The translations under genes and the position numbers were made by a program. From Paraphaeosphaeria minitans (lineage: Eukaryota > Ascomycota > Dothideomycetes > Pleosporales > Didymosphaeriaceae): a DNA stretch of 64,000 bases. Below, piece by piece: positions 45,342 through 56,784 of the stretch. The stretch's first letter is position 1; each line of letters opens with the position of its first letter. The DNA is taken from contig WJXW01000011.1 in the NCBI GenBank assembly GCA_015832175.1, forward strand, positions 620,001-684,000, written 5' to 3'. The notes below the pieces were generated by a model, which made no database searches, was not told where the DNA came from, and worked only from the letters and a program-made list of their open reading frames with translations.

Positions 45342-46798
45342 CTACCTAATCAAAAGGCTCGGCGTCACCGATTTAGAGTTCGCTATATCTGGTCCCGATG
45401 CGGTGCAAATCAATCTGCCATGCAGGCTGGACGTTTTGTACGCCACGCCACGCCACGCCCCTCTCCTCGCCGTTCAGCGCGCGCACGCGGGGGGGGGGTG
45501 TGGGGGGGGTTTGACAACTCCACTCCCGTCTCGTCTCGTCTCGTCTCGCCATCATGTCCCGATTCCCCAGACGCCGTGGCACCGCGACGAAGTCAGACGC
45601 CGTAGTACGCACGCTGCGTGGCGAGTCGACCAGCTCTCACTGCTGCTGCTGCTGCTGCTGCTGATGCGGGAGTGCCTGAATCATGCCGCCCTTCCCTCGA
45701 ACAACCTCGCACGGCGTGCTGCAGCTGCAATTGTAACTGCAACTGCAACTCGCTCAGGCTGCGGCGAGACGACGACGCGAGCTGTCACTTCTGACTTGCA
45801 CTTGAACGCACTTGAACGCCCTTGAACGCCCTTGAACGCCCTTGAACGCACTTGAACAGCACTTGAACAGCACTTGAACAGCACTTGCACTCGAACGTGA
45901 ACTTGGCGGGCATCAACTGCAAGCCCCGGGAGCCATGACATGCACAGTACAAAAGCCGCACACGCATGAGCGAGCTACCACCCTCCACCGCGACGTCACC
46001 CACATACGTTCCTACCTGCTCTTCGCGGCCGCTGCGCCGACCTGCCCATGCCCTCGTCCCCGTCCCCGTCCGGTAGGTATCACGACACCACGACACCACG
46101 ACACCGCACGCTAACGTGAAGGCCCTCGTACCAGCACCAGCACCAGCACCAGCACCAGCACCGGCACCAGCCGTGTCCGGTGCCATCGACGGCAGTGGGC
46201 GAGTGCGTGTGGCGGTGAAGAGACGTCGGTAGGAGGCGGTGTGGAGGATGATCGGGGAAGCAGGGAGGGAGATGGATGTAGGGTCGATGTGTGCTCTCGG
46301 AGGCGAAGAAGACGGGGCAGTGCTCCGAACCCATCATCAAGAAAACAAGTTTGTTGTTGTTGCTGTTGTCGTTGTGGTTGATGTTGTGGTTGCTGAGCCG
46401 AGCCGAAGCCCACGTGATCCATGTACGATACCTACCTACAGTGGGCGCGACGCGAACCATCCTCCTACCTAACATCATCATGCACCTCCCCCCCAAGCGC
46501 CATGCGCGCGTCTTCACAGCATAGCATGAACCGTATCCTACCCTACCCACCTTCACCGGACGCAGCGCACGCCAACCCACACCGAACTGCCCCGAACCGA
46601 TACCACCAGAGCAGCGCTAACAAGAACCATGACCCCGGGACGCGCAGCACACCCATCCCAGACGCCCATCGAGACTCTTGCACCAAACGAAGAAAACGCA
46701 AAGTCACCGCCAAATGGTGTTACTCACCGCTTCTTCCGGTGTCCGAACGCATGCACCTAGCGAGTCAGGGCATCCAGTGAATAGCAGAGGGCGAATTC
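45342..46798. repeat. microsatellite- and minisatellite-rich, GC-rich intergenic stretch
   Basis: Contains two long G runs (45489-45498 and 45502-45509), a GTCTC/CTCGT pentamer array (45528-45548), (CTG)8 at 45640-45663, a ~10 bp minisatellite CACTTGAACG/GCACTTGAACA with about nine units (45799-45890), a CACGACAC array (46080-46105) and a CCAGCA array (46130-46171). No ORF with family features is present; long frames on both strands follow from the repeats. It lies 3' of the CENP-C gene. Confidence 0.75.
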
Positions 46799-49458
46799 TC
46801 AGTCCTCGGCGAGCACCCGCGTCTCGCACCCTTGGGCATAGAAGAGGCGACTTGTATTTGTGCCGACGTTTCTGATGCTGTACATGTTGCCTGCCAGGAA
46901 AGCGTCAGTAAGCGGGAGATGCGGTGGGTATAGAAAAGGCAAGGAGCAGCGAATGCGTGATACAAGGTCGGGCAAAAAAGCAAAAAGGCTGCAAGCGGGT
47001 GTCGGTGTGTGCGGCCTGCGCCAACGACGCAAAACGGTGGGCGAGCAAGCAGGGCGACATGTTGCACAGCATCGTGCGACGTTGCGCGATGAAGCAAATT
47101 CATCTATGCAAGTTCCCGTGGTCCACGTTGGCCAGAACACCGGGATTAAGCATAAATTCACCACCGTCGCACAAGGTGGAGAGTGCAAAGGAGCCCGAGT
47201 GTGGGGCAAAGGAAGCTGCCGTGCATCGCCATCTCGCGGTACATGATGGGCGGAAGCAGGTTCTAAAGGTGCAAGGAGGATGGACTTACCGCGAGGTACT
47301 TGAAATACACCACCGCGTCGCACAGTGAGAATGTTCTCGTGAACCCGGATCTCTACAGCTCCGCTCGCGACATGGAAGACCATGTGCATAGCGGAGCTGT
47401 TTTTTGCCCGCTTCATCTGGTTCTCTTCCAGCTCGAGGAACCCCCAGCTCATGTAGGTCTTATTGTTGCTTGGGTCCTCGTCGTTGACATGCCCTGAGGC
47501 TAACTTGATGAACTTGAAGGACCCGTCTGGTAGGGGGCTTGGTTTAATGCCCTCGTCAGACCAGGCAATCGCTGCGTATGTCAGTATCATCACAAGAGGC
47601 AGAATCGAGGGTTGGCTTACTACTTTCGATGAGATTGTTCGTCGAGATCTTGTTTGCAGCATCGTACCCTTTGTAGGTGCCCTGGAACTTGCCTCCGCCT
47701 TCCACTTCCCAAGGTTGTCTTCCTACCTCGTCGTCGTCGTCTTCTTCTTCTATCGCAGAAAGCGACCTCTTCTGACCTTTTCTTCCTGCCTTCCTTTTGA
47801 CCTTCGGGGGCTCCTGGTAAACCCTATTCACAACTGCTTGCATGTTCCCGGTGGGGTCATAGGAGACCGCCTCGTTGGCCCAGAAGTTTATCGGCTTTAC
47901 GCGATGTCTGCCAGTGCGACCAACGGTGGCGGCAGAGTCAGGCTCCAGCTCGCGAAAAACAGACAAATGACGACCCCGACCAAATCTTGTCCCCGCCGAT
48001 GTCGTGGACATTTGTTCCAGGTCAGCCTTTGAGATGGGTTTGCCATATACATCGACGAGTTTTCCGCTCTCCGCTGATTCTTGTTCCGATGCTGTCTCTG
48101 CACCCTCGGATTTGGCCTTCTTTTTGGGCACTGGTGCGGCTTTTGGTTTCTTGGAAACGGATTGCACATTTTTCTTCTCGGGCTCCTTTGCCTGGTGTTT
48201 TTGCTTCTTCGCTGGAGGGGCCATCTCCGCTGGGGCAGCAGTAGCAGCGGTGGCAGCAGCAGCAGCTCCCGGCGGTCGTCCACGCCGTCGAGGCGCTTCA
48301 GGAGGAGTGTCAACGGCCTCCGCAGCTCCAGCAGAGTCGTCTTCCATAGTACTTGTCTCTTGTTCGGTGACATCAGAGAAGCGTTTCGAACGCCGCGATG
48401 TGGCAGCCGGTGCAGTGACCACATTCTTGTCCTTTTTCTCGAGAGGCTTTCGTCCTCGCTTCTTGGGCTCGGGGACCTCTTTCTCGATTGTAGCGGGTTC
48501 CACGGCATCACTTTTCCGCTTGCGTCCCCTCCTACCAGGTTGCTTGACGGGCTCCGGGATGATTTCTGACTCTTCCATGTCCACTGAAACCTCGATTTCT
48601 GCCTCCGCAGTCATGTCCTCGTGGGCCTCATCATCTTCCTCGGAGATTTCTGATTCTGCACTCAATACAGTGTCGTTCCCTATGTCTTGAAGCCCGCTTT
48701 CTTCTCCAATGTCGTTGAGAATTGCCGATTCTTCAGCGGCATAGATTTCTTCCTGTATCGTCTCCTCCATGGTGCTGTTTGTAATTCGGCTGGGAGATGG
48801 TTCGATGCTATAAATGCTTCGGCGCGTTCCTCGTCTTTGGCCAGAGCCACTCAGCGCTGGAGTTTCCTGCAAACTGAATTCCTCTTGCTCAAAATCTAGG
48901 CGTCGGCTTATAACGGGATGGGATGGAGAACGCGAGGGGGGGCTCGAGACGGGCTCTGGTTGCGCACGAGGGCCCATGGATGACTGGCGACGTGGGGAAG
49001 AACCTAGTGAGGTCTTCATGGGCGAGCGCGCCTTTGGAGGTGGCAGATGCGTTCTGGCACTGCGGAGCAATTTGGCGGCGGATGCTGCTGGCTGGGCAAT
49101 GGGACCTGCAATTGCGGTTAGACGTCTCTTGCATACACTGAGCTGGGCGCATTTGCGCATGCATTCCCCTAGTACACGTACTTGTGAGGTCCATGGATTC
49201 CGACTCGGTGAGCGTTCCACCGGTCTGGTTCGAGGCGCGCTTTGGCGGGGACTTTTCTGGTGACGAGAAGATGCCAGAGATGGGCTCAAGGCCATGTTCA
49301 TCGCGAACGCCTCTGTCCTTGAGGGTAATCCCCGTTTTCCTGTAGTTGTCAGTCATTGCAACGTGCGCAAACAACTCGGTTTCCATATCTCACCTTCCCT
49401 GCACGCCGACATCGTAGAACTGATTTTCGCGCGTTTCGCGCTTTTTCGGGGGAGCCAT
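46799..49458 (-). CDS. MIF2: CENP-C / Mif2 inner kinetochore protein
   Basis: CDS complement of 46799-46890, 47290-47571, 47621-49105, 49182-49339 and 49394-49458; 2082 nt, 693 aa. All splice joins keep frame. Mif2/CENP-C binds CENP-A nucleosomes and links centromeric chromatin to the kinetochore. The N-terminus MAPPKKRE...FYDVGVQGRKTGI is typical of fungal Mif2. The CENP-C motif GRTGRHRVKPINFWANE lies at ~473-490. The C-terminal cupin dimerisation domain (~569-693) has SSAMHMVFHVASG and VFQVPRGNMYSI. Three AT-hook-like motifs (GRRGRKRK ~264, KRGRKP ~290, RRRGRPPG ~349) and acidic stretches lie between. The last intron is 399 bp, far longer than its ~50-76 bp neighbours; the cupin reads straight across it. 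Confidence 0.95.
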
Positions 49459-50196
49459 GTAGATTTCAACCAGGTCTTCCTATGACGATTTGAGTGAATG
49501 AGAGTTGGCGCGTGTGTCGCGGCTCATTTGGGGGCTATCGTCGCGTATACGCTGTGTTGATGGGCGTGTTTTGGTGTCGCGCGATGTCGGGAAGCGGGTT
49601 AGCGTATACCTCAGTCTTGGCGCAGGGTGCACGAACATGGGCCACCTTACTTTAACAATCACGTGCTGTTCAGACGAGAAGAATATGGTAGGTGATAACG
49701 CTGGTCATTCATAATGGAGGCCACGAGGTTTTCGATCCTTCCTTGAGCGCACCCATTTCATTTATACACTAACACCGAAACCGCCTACGAACGAGCAGAG
49801 CCATCATAATACGCATCGAACCATCAGGTCAAATCCATCTGATTGGAAGAAATGCTGCTCAGATCTGGTCCATTCAATCTGACAGTGATCAGCCAGTAAA
49901 CGTGAGCACGCTCATGAAATTCGAGCCGTCGCTTCTAGCAGATCTAGAATCTACTATCCCGTTCACGAGAAAATACAGTCAATTTCTTGCTTTCATGAAT
50001 GGAGTGTCTCATCACTCATCTATTGGTTCTAAATAGCGTCACTGTTGACCCTGGCTCACACACTAAGCGGGGACCACTCGGAGACTTTTCGCTAACCATG
50101 CAGTAGTGCCACGAAACCTTTTCCTCTCCTGTTCTTTTGATATCTGAGATATATATTCATGTCGGCGAGTTTTCTTCATTCAAATAAACTCACTAA
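49459..50196. other. intergenic between MIF2 promoter side and tRNA-Phe
   Basis: Upstream region of MIF2 (minus) and 5' flank of the tRNA gene. No supported gene. Confidence 0.65.
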
Positions 50197-50317
50197 GTCG
50201 CTTTAGCTCACTTGGGAGAGCGCCAGACTGAAGCAATCCGCCTCGGCGGCAAACTTCGGTTCAATTCGAATTCGAGATGTGATCTGGAGGTACTGTGTTC
50301 GATCCACAGAAGCGACA
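50197..50317 (+). tRNA. tRNA-Phe(GAA) with a 48 nt intron
   Basis: Mature halves are 50197-50233 and 50282-50317, 73 nt in total. The acceptor stem GTCGCTT pairs with AAGCGAC and the discriminator base is A. D-arm GCTC...GAGC; anticodon stem CCAGA/TCTGG with loop CTGAAGA, so the anticodon is GAA; T-arm CTGTG-TTCGATC-CACAG. The intron (50234-50281) sits one base 3' of the anticodon, the canonical nuclear position. It contains ACTTCGG, which can pair with the anticodon region. A T8 run at 50322-50329 is a good RNA polymerase III terminator. Internal A and B boxes are present. Confidence 0.95.
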
Positions 50318-50321
50318 TTAA

Positions 50322-50329
50322 TTTTTTTT
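50322..50329 (+). terminator. RNA polymerase III terminator of tRNA-Phe
   Basis: Run of eight T on the sense strand, starting 5 nt after the discriminator base. Confidence 0.85.
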
Positions 50330-52200
50330 GTCTTCGAAAGACATTGGGGTGTTGGAGTTGTGGTGGAGAAGCGGAGGGGACGCTCGGCGCGTCACTGAAC
50401 TTTTATGCTACGCGAAACACCATCATCCAATCGCTCAGGAGATGAGTACAAGCAGTACAACACAAAATCACAACACTACACTTACTATTTTTGTTCATCT
50501 CTGCTGTTGTGATTCTCCCGCAGTCTCAAATGCGAGTACATGACTGAACGCCATCAAAATCGTCCTGTAGCACTGCTAGCACTGATGTAGTTTATTGAGA
50601 GTTGAAGTGGAAGTGCCTTCGTTCTAGGAGACGCGTAGTTTCCCTTCCAGAAATTCGCGGCGTACATGCACGTCTCAGCTTCGCCTTAATCGTCATATGA
50701 CCACAATCGTGAAGATGAAACTCTTGATCTCTTTCCTTTCGCTTGCCCCAATAGCGCACGTGCAGAAGCTCATCCAAGTATACGGGAACCTTACATTACC
50801 ATCTGGTGATACATTCAATCCTCGCGAACTACAACTATCTGCTCAGCTCTTCCCAATAAGGCATTTGATCTGACTCGACTTCTGTATCTTTTCACCACGA
50901 CCCCTGTCCCGATTCCCATGGATGGCTCCCGAAAAGCCGCCATTCTTGAACCTTCACGATAATGCTCGTCATCGTTAACACGTAGAACTTCTTCCTGCAT
51001 CCAGACCTTATTTTCAAGGCAATAGGGGGAAGAACTGCTGTCCAAACAACCCTTAACATGGTCGACGGGTTCAAAATGAAGGGCATGCCAGTCCTCCGAA
51101 CAATATTGGGGCCGAGACGAATACGAACTCTCGACCATACCGCCATCTGCGTCGTTCGTGAGTAATAGACTAGTCCATAGGCACGATAAGTGGGCAAGAG
51201 TAGAGAGATTGATATTACCCATCCGCGCCAATAAGTCTCGACCCCGGGAAAGTTTCAATCATCATCCATATGGCAGCGGTGTGCCCATTCAAATTAGCAT
51301 TAAAAAGGTCAACAATCCAAATCTTAAATGCGTGAAGACGCACTACTTACCCCCAGTCGAAACCCGATCCCAGAACAAGCAATCGAGTCTCCATCCCAGT
51401 TATCATCAAGATTCCCTTGCCTCTCGCGCATGGGCTGCCAGTCACCACCCTGGACCAGTCACCACCGTCGTGTTGTGCTCACCATCCGACTATTTGAAGT
51501 TCGCAAGCGCGCGGGCGCGAGGTCATGCCAGGTTGTGACGTTTCTAATGAGGCTATCGCTCAATGCGCAGGCGCCCGGAATATTACCACTTTGGCAGTCC
51601 CTCCGTGAGCTTGTGGACGTGAAGCAGATGATGCACAAAATCGCGGGTGGAATTGATATTCACGCGTTCGAGCACCTAAACCTGCCGTAGCCTCGTTCAG
51701 GGCTGCCGTGGGATGCATCGTCCAACAGTCTTCGAGGTCTGTGCCTACCTACATGCCAGTCATTCTCGATAATAAAATGATATTGTGCGTGCGTCGCTTG
51801 ATCTAGAGAGCCAATGGGAGCATCAAGTCCCCGAAAGCGATAATCTCCAATAGTTACGAGCATGAAGTGTCTAGAAAAGAGTCAAGAGATCATCACAAAC
51901 AGGGCGAGCTATGATAGGTCGGTCCATCCTTTGGTACACCTGACAGTAGAGGCGAAAGCGTTCATGGAAGGATAGAATCCTTGAAGTATGATCGGCCTTT
52001 ACAGTCTGAGCGATCGGTCAGTGCCATACAAAGTTCAACAGAAATATGTTTGCTCGGAAAGATTCGCGTGCATGGTGTCATTTACTCACGTTTCCATTAG
52101 CCTAGAGTTCCTCTGGATGCATCAAGTGAAAACCAGTGAAATCTTGTTCAGCCCGAAACCAACCCCCCCCCCTCCCCCGGCGAACTCCTGGCCCACTACG
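50330..52200. other. gene-poor interval with weak ORFs
   Basis: A 147-codon minus-strand frame (50815-51258; middle part QYCSEDWHALHFEPVDHV, later EEVLRVNDDEHY) has some protein-like character but no family I recognise. A 120-codon plus-strand frame (51328-51690) is less convincing. Neither has supporting splice or context evidence. A C9 tract lies near 52165. Confidence 0.4.
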
Positions 52201-54916
52201 CTACACAACCAACTCATCCACCCTTACGTCTTCAGCCCCACCATACTTCCCCAGCTCGTAAGCAAGAACCGTATGATCATGATAATACATCATCAATCTC
52301 CACCTTCTCATACCCACATCCCTCTCCTCTTCACCTGCTTCCTCCGCATCAAACATGCCCTGCACCGGACCCACCGCAACGCCAATCAACTGCTTTCCCG
52401 ACTGATTAAGAATACCATACTTAGCTTCATCCTTTGACAACGGCAGTAATTGATCTAGCCGGAAGCCATATATCTCTTCGCTGTGCTGAGTCTGGTACCG
52501 TGTCCTGGTAAGCCGGAATATGCCGACACGGCCCGCGGGCGAGCCGATTATGAAGACGCCGAGTTCGGGGATCTGCGCGGTGAAGCACTGCCGGTGATAG
52601 ATAGCTACGGGAACGGCAATGGTATGACGGTATGATTGAGGTGGATACAGAGGGTTGCGCATCGTAAGAATGGGGAAGGAAGGGCTCGTCGTTGGGCCGA
52701 GGGGATGTTGGAAGAGGTAGATTTCTTCCTTGGTGACGATGACCATGGGGCGTTGTTGGTGTGTGGGGAGCTGTGGTAGTCTGTTAGTGTGGTCCGTCAG
52801 TGCATTGCCGATGGGTTGGAGACGGCGCGTGTTGAATTTTTCCAGGCGTGCGACTTGTGACCTGGCCCCAAGATCAATTATATCATCCCAGGGTTGACCC
52901 ATCGCCGGCGTAAAGTCTCTTGCGGAAGTGTTTTGAGATGGTCTTACCTCGGCTGAATATTCCTTATGATGATTTGAAGTTGCGAAAGCACAATATGGCT
53001 TCTTTGACCGATTCGAGCTAACGGCGGCTTCCGATATCGATGCACCTTCTTCTTCGCCGCTCTGTGACTCTTCGTGGGATGCTGCAGGACCAGGCGAAGG
53101 TGAAGGTGGAGGGAGAGTTATTTGATCTTCAGCAGGTGAGTAGGGAGTCGCGAAGAGGTTGAGGTCAGGTTCTTCCTCGTCCTCTACAAACTGCTCTTGT
53201 TGCGCCACCAGCTGGTCAACTGTCTCGACCATTACTACCGCAAGTGTGTGTATGGTTTCGTTGTCAGACGGAAGGTCGATGGACGTCTGCCCTGATCCTT
53301 CACTACTACCACTCTGATCTGTATCCACAACCTCTGCTGCGGGAACAGCCGGCACAAGCGACGTTTCTTCCGTAGCCCACGACGGACCAGAATGAAGACC
53401 GGGAGTATTTTTCTTTCTTCCTGACCCAAAGCGGTATGTCTCGTCCGTAATATCCCAAAACTGGGAACTGCGGGAGGCCACGGATGCTTGAGCATCGAAT
53501 TGAAATCCACATGCATCTGCAAGCGAATCAACGTGGCGACATGATCTTGGGTCTATGAATATGGCTGCCCAGGCTGCATGTGGCACATGATTCATGTTAG
53601 GGCATCTGCAAGACTTCGGTATCTGGCCTTGTCAGCCTGTAACTGACCCTCATACATGGATAGAATCTGGTGTCCGTACAATCGGTCCCTCGATAGTGTA
53701 TCCTAGAAGAACCCGCTGCACAATGGTCAAGATCTGCGACTGTAAGGGTGTTGAGCAAACTTACCAGATCAGGTACATTGGATACACTCACGCAGTGGCG
53801 TACTGCTATGACCCTGGCAGGCTGGTTTGGTCTGCTAAGGTCCCATAAGTGTGTAAGTCCATCGATGCTGCAGGAAGCAAGCCATCTGCCTAGGAGATTG
53901 AAATCGAGTCAATTATAGGTACAACTTCGCCAATAAGACAAAATTCAAGATATCAAACTTAAGCTAGTGGGAGACTAGCTTACCCGTTGGATCTCCACCA
54001 GTGTTGTCGAAAGATACAGCAGGAATATTTGTTTGAGCCTACAGGACCGACGTCAGTTCAGAACTCAATCATTACGGTTTCTTCAGCGCCGGCCTGCGAG
54101 CGCAATTATCCAGACCAGATCCGTTCGCGATGACGTACACGCAAAGTAATAGTTTGGTTCTGATTCCGTGGAAAAGCAAATTCGTTCTTGCCGTCTCCCG
54201 GTTGTGACAGGCCATAGGCCACCACGGTTACGACGTGTGTATTTGCGCTTATCGCAATAAGCCGTGCGTTCCGATGAACGGCAAGGCCCCAGGCGCTGCG
54301 ACTGACGTTGATATGCTCGAGGGGTAGACAGTGATGCTCCATGTCCTGTTCATCATCTCTGCCCGGAGAATGTTCCAGGCTGTTGATCGCACGGTTCTGA
54401 AGAAATCAGTTTCTACCAGTGAGAATGAACTTGTAAAGTAGAACAAGGCTCTGTTAAACTTACGATGTCTCCTACCCTCCAGACCACCACATCTCCATCA
54501 TCACACGTGACCAACAGCACCTCTGTATTACCTAAATAGTCCACGCATATTCTCGTAATACTGTGGGCGTGTTCAAGGTCGATACCTGGTGGGGTCGGAA
54601 GCCCTGTTTTCGGTACTTTAAAAGTTTGGGCCGGGTCGCCGAGATTTTGAGAGGGAAAGGAAGGAGAGTACACGTAAATCTCCTCATTGCAGGCAACAAA
54701 GTAGAGATTGTAGACGTGAGAGAGAGCTGTAAGGTCGCAGCGCCAGTGCTTGACTATGGGCGACGAGGAGCGTGGGAACTGTAGGTAAGGCATTAGCATA
54801 GTTGTTGGAGAGCAACATGATATCGATCACCGCATGGACTCCGCAAAGCCTCACTGCTGGTAGCCTACCCTGGAACGTTGTGCGCCCGTTCGAACGCATG
54901 AGATAGGCTTATACAT
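52201..54916 (-). CDS. CRT10: Crt10-like WD40-type protein
   Basis: CDS complement of 52201-53613, 53656-53715, 53765-53889, 53984-54038, 54139-54396, 54464-54778 and 54869-54916; 2274 nt, 757 aa; six introns of 42-100 bp, all in frame. The layout matches fungal Crt10. Early segments are ALSHVYNLYFVACNEEIYVY and HSITRICVDYLGN...LLVTCDDGDVVVW; then NIPAVSFDNTGGDPTGRW joined across an intron to LASCSIDGLTHLWDL. A further join leads to CPN...AAWAAIFIDPRS. A long acidic/Ser-rich linker follows, and the C-terminal propeller part contains EEIYLFQHPLGP and ELGVFIIGSPAGRVGIFRL. In yeast Crt10 affects transcription of ribonucleotide reductase genes. The first 16-codon exon and the 60-nt exon 6 are the least certain parts. 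Confidence 0.85.
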
Positions 54917-55503
54917 ATTGTTAGCATATCGTGGTCGTTGCGAAAGTATGTTATGTAGTCTGGAAGCGGTATGTGGAGTAGTGCGGAGGTACGAGTTGGG
55001 TTTGGCCACAGCCATGTGACGTTGGCTGGGCGATCGGGCCAATCAGCATCGAAGCGACAGCTCTGCTCAGCTCAGAGTAAGCGCAGCACAACAACGAAAA
55101 ACGGGTGCAAGATGCACCCAGACACCTTGTACCAGTCCACATTTCGAGTCCCGGGAGCACCAAGGAGGAAAAAAACATGTGGACAAAAAGAATGTTCCCA
55201 CAGCCGTCATGCAGGTCCGAATTTTCTCACTGCGGACCACACTGATGATTTGTGGTAATTGCATTTGTTCCACCAGAAGCGGAAGATTGATTGCTCATAG
55301 CACTATGCGAGTCTATCAATACGGTGTGCCTTCCCAGGCCCAGAATCCCAAGTCTATGCACCGGCATATACCGGCAAATACCGGCAAACATGCTCAGTTG
55401 CGAGGCGTCCTAAAAATGTCACAATCGTTGCAGAACCACTATAGCCCCAGGTAGACAGACAACAAATTACAAAGTCGTAAGATAAGCAAGACCGGGACGC
55501 CGT
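54917..55503. other. intergenic between CRT10 start and YHM2 stop
   Basis: 587 bp holding the CRT10 upstream region and the YHM2 3' flank; no further gene seen. Confidence 0.7.
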
Positions 55504-56784
55504 CTAGTGCTTAGCCGTGACCTGGTCGCCTGTGAGCTTCTCAACGGCTTCCTTGGCACTATGAAGATGTTAGCAAGCCTGAATGTGCGGAGAGTTGCAG
55601 TAACACTTACACATCACCCAAAGCAACCATGCAGACTGTCTGCCAAACGCCGAGACCGATACGGGGGGCAACACCGCGGTACAATCCCTTCATGCCGTTC
55701 TGCGAATAGATGTACTTGGCAGCCTTTGCGACAGTCAAGTTCTTTGGACGGTTGGGGTCCACCTTCTTTGACTGCATCTCCACACGGATGACTTCGATGG
55801 GCTGGTTCCACGCGCTGAGACCACCACCGACGGCAGACGCGGTGATCTTCTCAAGGACGCTGAGCTTCTCGCCGCCTTCCTTGCCGGTGGCCCTGCGGAT
55901 ACCGGACTCGGCCATACGGGAGAGACCGAAGCGGGAACCCCAGTTGGTGACCTGGCGGACCGCGACTGCGTTGACTCCCTTGTTGATGCCGCGAATACCC
56001 TCCCGGCGCCAGATGTCCATGAACGTCTCCATGGTGCCCGGAGGCTTCACGCCACTGGCTGCGACCTTGTGCTTAGTGATCTCGACCGTCTTCATACAGG
56101 TGCAGAAGCCCATGGTCGCGTAGGCTTGCGCCAGACCGCCGACCATACCACCGGAGATACCCGACACGAAGTTGTTGGCACCGAACGACTTGGCGTAGAA
56201 CTCGGCTTCGGAGGCGACGAAGAGGAGGACGGCGCCCTTGGTAGACGCTTCGATCCAAGCCCAAGGGATGAGACCTTGGTAGACTGTGACCGGCTTGTTA
56301 GCTTCTGTGCTGGTAGATACTACAGCGCATGCTGCATCTGCTCTCGCATTTCGGATCAATCCGACCGAGGAAACTTACACCCAAGAACACCACCACGGCC
56401 CCAGATACGGCCAATAGCTCCCGCAAAGCCATCGGCTCTGTTCGCGGCCATTGCTGAGGATCCTGTTAATCTTTGTACCGCGCGATAGGTGTGCCGTGCG
56501 TCTGCTTACTCGTCTTCACCACCTCAAGTGGCTGTCCCAGAGTTGTAACCCTGCGCAGAACCGTTAGTGATCGTGCCCAGATAGTAGAGCTTGTCGTTTT
56601 GCGCGTACTCGAACAAGTTCAACCCAGCACCCACTGCAGTCCAAATGTGCCGATTAGCCTTGATTCACTCTGCGGTAGGCTTTCCGAAGCAGGACTCACA
56701 CAGCAAGTTGCTGAACTTGACGGGCTTCTTCTCGAGCTTCGACGGCGCAGCTGGCAAGCCAGCGACTGTCGCCGCGTCTGTCAT
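55504..56784 (-). CDS. YHM2: mitochondrial citrate/oxoglutarate carrier Yhm2
   Basis: CDS complement of 55504-55558, 55611-56283, 56379-56453, 56510-56550, 56609-56633 and 56700-56784; 954 nt, 317 aa, as expected for the family (yeast 314). Yhm2 is an inner-membrane carrier exchanging citrate for oxoglutarate; in yeast it was also described as a mitochondrial DNA-binding protein. The mitochondrial-carrier signature appears as QPLEVVK (repeat 1) and QPIEVIR (repeat 3), and in the altered form CMKTVEITK in repeat 2. Other landmarks are GLIPWAWIEASTKGAVLLF, GINKGVNAVAVRQ and the C-terminal TAKH. Splicing is dense at the 5' end, including exons of only 25 and 41 nt; the protein reads through each join. 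The ATG inside KTTMAANR is internal and not the start. Confidence 0.93.

Noticed and set aside
46080..46580. Long frames (up to 166 codons) on both strands
   Set aside because: Produced by simple repeats; no protein family and no splice signals.
48004..48690. 228-codon plus-strand ORF with Ser/Phe/Ala repeats
   Set aside because: Antisense shadow of the MIF2 linker region.
56381..56451. YHM2 start at the ATG within MAANR
   Set aside because: The family shows this Met is internal (KTTMAANR). Three upstream exons join in frame and give the expected 317 aa.
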